Below are positions 17,227 to 20,231 of a stretch of DNA of 20,231 nt, piece by piece (position 1 is the stretch's first letter; every line of letters starts with the position of its first letter). Below the pieces are notes generated by a model. It did no database searches and was not told where the DNA came from. It worked only from the letters and a program-made list of their open reading frames with translations. The translations under genes were made by a program, and so were the position numbers. The stretch spans positions 1-20,231 of the forward strand of contig JAIQCW010000086.1 in NCBI GenBank assembly GCA_020283715.1, read 5' to 3'. This stretch comes from Cytauxzoon felis. Its lineage: Eukaryota; Apicomplexa; Aconoidasida; Piroplasmida; Theileriidae.

Positions 17227-17389
17227 GGAACCCGAGAACGATCTCTGGGAGTTTGAGGGGGAATTAAATAGAAGATGCCACCACGGCTGTGGAAAAGAGT
17301 GTTGGATTTGACCTCAGGTGGAGAGCAGCTCATTTGTGTATATTTTTATATAAATGTGATATAGGAGAGACCTCGTACTCAGGTGGTAG
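17214..17389. repeat. GC-rich modular repeat block after element copy 2
   Basis: GGACCTCGAGTGGA, CGATCTCTGGGAGT, GAATTAAATAGAAGATG, CCACGGCTGTGGAAAAGAGT and GACCTCAGGTGGAGAGC are followed, after a short AT-rich gap, by a degenerate GACCTCGTACTCAGGTGGT at 17371-17389. The block ends only a few bases before the start codon of the small gene at 17395. Confidence 0.75.
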
Positions 17390-17394
17390 AATTG

Positions 17395-17631
17395 ATGCCG
17401 ACTGTACCGGATACGAATTGTAAGGGTGAGTTGATATTAATTATGTAATTATTAGTATTATTAGTCCGTAGTAAGCGTCATCAAGATTTGTATAATGAGG
17501 AAGGTGAGTTTGTTACTTTAGTGAATTAATATAATGGTGTAGATCAGGTGTCTAGATTTGGTACAAGAGTTGATCCGGTAAAATTTTTATCAATGATGAA
17601 ACAGACTAAAACAACTACACGAAAATATTAA
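17395..17631 (+). CDS. Small basic protein of unknown family, 52 residues
   Basis: Three exons (17395-17425, 17465-17503 and 17543-17631) join over 39-nt introns with GTGAGT donors and phases 1 and 1. The product is basic, with RSKRHQDLY, then SRFGTRVDPVKFL and a Lys/Thr-rich end. The sharp splice signals and clean phases make it a likely gene, but I do not recognise it. It may be only the 3' part of a longer gene, since the ATG lies right after a repeat core and an acceptor-like ATATAG precedes it at 17374; earlier exons would then lie left of the repeat. It ends about 50 bp before MEMO1 on the same strand. Confidence 0.55.
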
Positions 17632-17682
17632 TATAATTATAATAATTAATTAATTTTATTTATATTTTATTTAATTCATAGC

Positions 17683-19413
17683 ATGAGGACTGCTACGCAT
17701 GCTGGTAGTTGGTATTCTGATTCCAGTATGTTTCCTATATATACTATTAATCTTTGTATATAAATTTATTAGAAACATTATTGGAATCTCAAATTAAAAA
17801 AGCATTTGATAAAATAAATGATAATTCTACGAGTATTCTGAAGTATATTATAGCACCGTATGTATAAATCTTAAATTAAAATCATTATTAGACATGCTGG
17901 TTATGCATATTCATTAGAAACAGCCGCTCATTCATACAAGAAAATCGACTTGTCTAACATGTATTTTAATACATAATGAAATTAATACTCTATTAATCAT
18001 TTTAGTAAACGAATATTTGTACTAGGACCATCACATCATATATACCTTAAAGGATGTGCAATAGATGGATTCAAACAATTAAATACACCATTAGGTGTAC
18101 TCGATGTAGATGTTGATGTAGTTAATAATCTACAAAATAACAAACACTTTAAAAAAATTAAAGAATATGAATCAGAAGATGAACACTCTATAGAATTACA
18201 CCTACCATTAATCAAATTCATCACCAACAAGTATGTCAATTTATAGAAGACCTTCACACCCTTAGTCACCATTAGTAGTCTCTTTCCACTCAGTTACAAT
18301 CCAACTCTCTTTTACTGTCCGTTCCACCTGAGGTCCTGCCGTCAGCTCTTCTATTTACCTCCCCTTCCAGCTCCCGTAGATCGCTTCCAGGTATTCCACC
18401 TGAGGTCCAATCACTACACTTCTGCCACGATCTCTGGGAGTGGCTTTACTCTTTAGAGATAGGTAATAAGGAGAAGCCTCCACGGCGAGTGGAACAGAGG
18501 TTGTAACCTCAAGTGGAGAGCTGACGGCAGGACTAACCTCAGGTGGAGAATTATGGGGTTAATTATCGAGTAATTTTATTTCATGGGGTTTATTTTTATA
18601 GTGTTTTTTATCCCTACAGTCCCCCATAATATCCCCATCGCCACGATCTCTGGGAGTGGCTTTACTCTTTAGAGATAGGTAATTAAAAGAGCCTCCACGG
18701 CGAGTGGATCAGTGGTTATAACCTCGGGTAGAGAGCTGTCTGCAAGACGAAGAGAGTTGGATTGGACCTAGGTGGATGTCTATACATTTTTATTATAGGT
18801 ATAATATTGATGTGAAGGTTGTGCCATTGATTGTTGGTGATTTATCTGATGTATCATGTGATGAAATATCGAATGCATTGTTGGGATATTTTCAAGATTC
18901 TATAAATTTATTTGTGATATCATCAGATTTTTGTCATTATGGTAGGAGGTTAGTTGTGTAATGAATATTATAAAAATTGATTAGATTTGGTTTTATTAAG
19001 ACGGGTTATGAAGAATTGGATAAGCCGATATATAAATGTATAGAATTATTAGATTTAAAAGGTATTGAATATATTACAAAACATAATTTAAATGGTAATT
19101 ATTATTTTTTTTATTATATTTAAGATTATTATATTTTAGATTATCTCAATTATTTAAATACTACAAATAATACAATCTGTGGTAGAAATCCTATACAAAT
19201 TTTATTAAAGGTAAATTTATAATCATTCTTATACAGTAAATATTAATTATTAGATGATCAATTCATCATCATTAAATATCAATTCAAAATTATTATATTA
19301 TACTCAGGTATATTTTTATTTATACCATGTCCATAATAATTTAGTCATCACAAGTCACAGATGTATACGACTCATCAGTGTCATATGCAGCCATCGTAGG
19401 CACCTTAAACTAA
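17683..19413 (+). CDS. MEMO1: MEMO1 family protein
   Basis: Nine exons (17683-17725, 17773-17857, 17892-17960, 18006-18230, 18799-18948, 18985-19094, 19140-19210, 19254-19307 and 19345-19413) join in phase to 291 residues; the human protein has 297. It follows MEMO1 throughout: THAGSWY at the start, IIAPHAGYAYS (His44), RIFVLGPSHH (76-77), DEHSIELHLP, VPLIVGDLS, FVISSDFCHYG (His187), NTICGR (Cys241), YTQSSQV and SVSYAA at the end. These include the His/His/Cys metal site of the MEMO fold, which is related to non-haem iron dioxygenases; human MEMO1 binds iron or copper. Its role in the parasite is unknown. Intron 4 (18231-18798, 568 nt) holds two repeat blocks, the other introns are about 34-55 nt. 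The gene looks complete and functional. Very sure of family. Confidence 0.92.
18289..18550. repeat. GC-rich modular repeat block in MEMO1 intron 4 (first)
   Basis: CCAATCCAACTCTC (degenerate), CCGTTCCACCTGAGGTCC, CTGCCGTCAGCTCTTC, CTCCCGTAGATCGCTTCCAG, CCACCTGAGGTCC, the GCCAC/GTGGC hairpin with CTCTTTAGAG, CCACGGCGAGTGGA, GAGCTGACGGCAGGA and ACCTCAGGTGGA follow in that order. It lies within the intron between the exon ending 18230 and the one starting 18799. Confidence 0.9.
18640..18778. repeat. GC-rich modular repeat block in MEMO1 intron 4 (second)
   Basis: A second hairpin module (GCCACGATCTCTGGGAGTGG with CTCTTTAGAG), CCTCCACGGCGAGTGGA, GAGCTGTCTGCAAGACG and AGAGTTGGATTGGACC follow a 90-bp AT-rich spacer that has TATGGGG at one end and CCCCCATAATA at the other. 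The block stops 20 nt before exon 5. Confidence 0.9.
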
Positions 19414-19484
19414 TATCATCTAACCCATATATATATAATTCATGTATTAGACCCAAAGTTGTATTTCTATCATTCCACCATCTC

Positions 19485-19764
19485 TTCCACTCGCCTCCAC
19501 CTGAGGTCCTGCCGTCAGCTTTTCTATTTAGTAATCTCTAAAGAGTATAGCCACTCCCAGAGATCGTGGCGAAGTTAACCCGGAAGAACGTAAATGTTCA
19601 ACCCCTAAGAACAGGAATTCTACCCGGAAGAACAGAAAAAGTTCAACCCGAAAGAGCAGACCTCAAGTGTAATACCTGGAAGCGATCCACGGGAGTCGAG
19701 GGGAGTAATTGGAAGAGGCCCCACGGCGAGTGGAAAGAAGAGTTGGATTGGACTTCAGGTATAG
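19485..19764. repeat. GC-rich modular repeat block downstream of MEMO1
   Basis: CTTCCACTCGCCTCCACC, TGAGGTCCTGCCGTCAGC, CTCTAAAGAG with the reversed hairpin module, three ACCCGGAAGAAC-type modules spaced about 30 nt apart, CCTGGAAGCGATCCACGGGA, CCACGGCGAGTGGA and AGAGTTGGATTGGAC. It is largely the reverse-oriented counterpart of the block at 9106-9535. No gene lies between 19414 and 19827. Confidence 0.9.
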
Positions 19765-19827
19765 GAAGTAGAGGAGGATAAGATGATGAATATGAATCAA
19801 ATATGGTATAAATTTTTGTATTTAAAT

Positions 19828-20098
19828 TTATCTTTTATATTTTTCATTAAATTGTGTAGTAAGTTCTTCGATTTTTTTGAATTCGGTACGAGTTGTTTCG
19901 AGTACATTTTTAACTTCATTATAATTTAATGTAATCACATCATCTTTAGCCCTCTCTGTAGTATTTATTAAAAATGACATCAATTCTGATAATTGATCAT
20001 TCTGTAAATCACTAATTTCACACTGTAACTCTAATGATGATATCAAATCACCATAATAATTCAATAACTGATCACGATCCATCATACGCAATTGCTTC
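19828..20098 (-). CDS. Last exon of a small coiled-coil protein (5' partial)
   Basis: The open frame starts after a good acceptor (TATATATAG before 20098), entered in phase 2, and ends with a stop at 19828. It encodes about 88 residues, almost entirely helical, with heptad-like spacing (LLNYYGDLISSLELQ, LQNDQLSELMSFL, EFKKIEELTTQF). An ATG pair at codons 5-6 could also be a start, making a protein of about 84 residues. Small coiled-coil subunits of trafficking, kinetochore or mediator complexes look like this, but nothing here picks one. Earlier exons would lie right of the window, with the repeat at 20150-20231 in between. Confidence 0.55.
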
Positions 20099-20149
20099 CT
20101 ATATATATACAATATTATCATGAAACAACGAAGTATTTCAACCCCAACT

Positions 20150-20231
20150 GAGGTCCAATCCAACTCTTGTTCCACTAGGCGTGGGGCCTCTTCCAATTAC
20201 TCCCCTCGACTCCCATAGATCGTCTCGGATT
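20150..20231. repeat. GC-rich modular repeat, edge block
   Basis: AACTGAGGTCCAATCCAACT, GTTCCACTAGGCGTGGGGCC and CCCCTCGACTCCCATAGATC run off the window end. The last part matches, reversed, the GATCCATGGGAGTCGAGG stretch within the CDK11-like gene. It is probably in an intron of the gene at 19828-20098. Confidence 0.8.

Noticed and set aside
17060..17311. 83-codon plus-strand frame in element copy 2
   Set aside because: The matching frame is broken in copy 1 and part of it is repeat module, so a gene is not supported.

Overview
The window reads as nuclear DNA of an apicomplexan piroplasm. It is AT-rich, the genes are split by tiny GT-AG introns (mostly about 37-70 nt), and housekeeping genes sit tightly packed. 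Two pieces of sequence (788-2415 and 10146-14302, minus strand) resemble secreted or multi-membrane-span families known from the Theileria equi lineage. That assignment is recognition by eye, not a search, and the species is not certain.

Layout. 1-507: one exon of an unidentified minus-strand gene cut by the window edge. 788-2415: a lineage-specific antigen-like gene with no visible start. 2534-4210: a ten-exon TH1/NELF-C/D-like gene, divergent from 4301-6112, a RING-H2 plus coiled-coil gene like the E3 ligase TRAIP. 6446-7270: a small secreted, probably GPI-anchored protein. 7469-8719: a KCTD-type BTB protein. 8804-14998: a five-exon mitochondrial carrier of SLC25A39/40 (Mtm1) type, whose third intron (about 4.65 kb) holds a tandem array of four paralogous membrane-protein units plus a fragment. 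15260-16873: a CDK11 (PITSLRE)-type kinase, divergent from the carrier. 17395-17631: a 52-residue orphan. 17683-19413: a nine-exon MEMO1 gene. 19828-20098: the last exon of a minus-strand coiled-coil protein. Most exon joins were worked out by hand; every join kept reading phase, and each reconstructed coding length is a multiple of three.

The most unusual component is a GC-rich modular repeat scattered over the window in both orientations (roughly 16 blocks). Its modules share a CCACCTGAGGT/ACCTCAGGTGG core and several small hairpins. Four otherwise ordinary introns (in the TRAIP-like, KCTD, carrier and MEMO1 genes) are swollen to about 560-630 nt, and each contains such a block; apart from the carrier intron that houses the membrane-gene array, every intron without a block is short. 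In the CDK11-like gene a block of exactly 300 nt lies in frame with no stop, bounded by two ATGAGGT copies, so it can be read as 100 codons or as a GT-AG intron. Two blocks also flank a separate ~255-bp element present twice in opposite orientation (5223-5478 and 16964-17226). Together this looks like an intron-tolerated, possibly introner-like, non-autonomous mobile element family.
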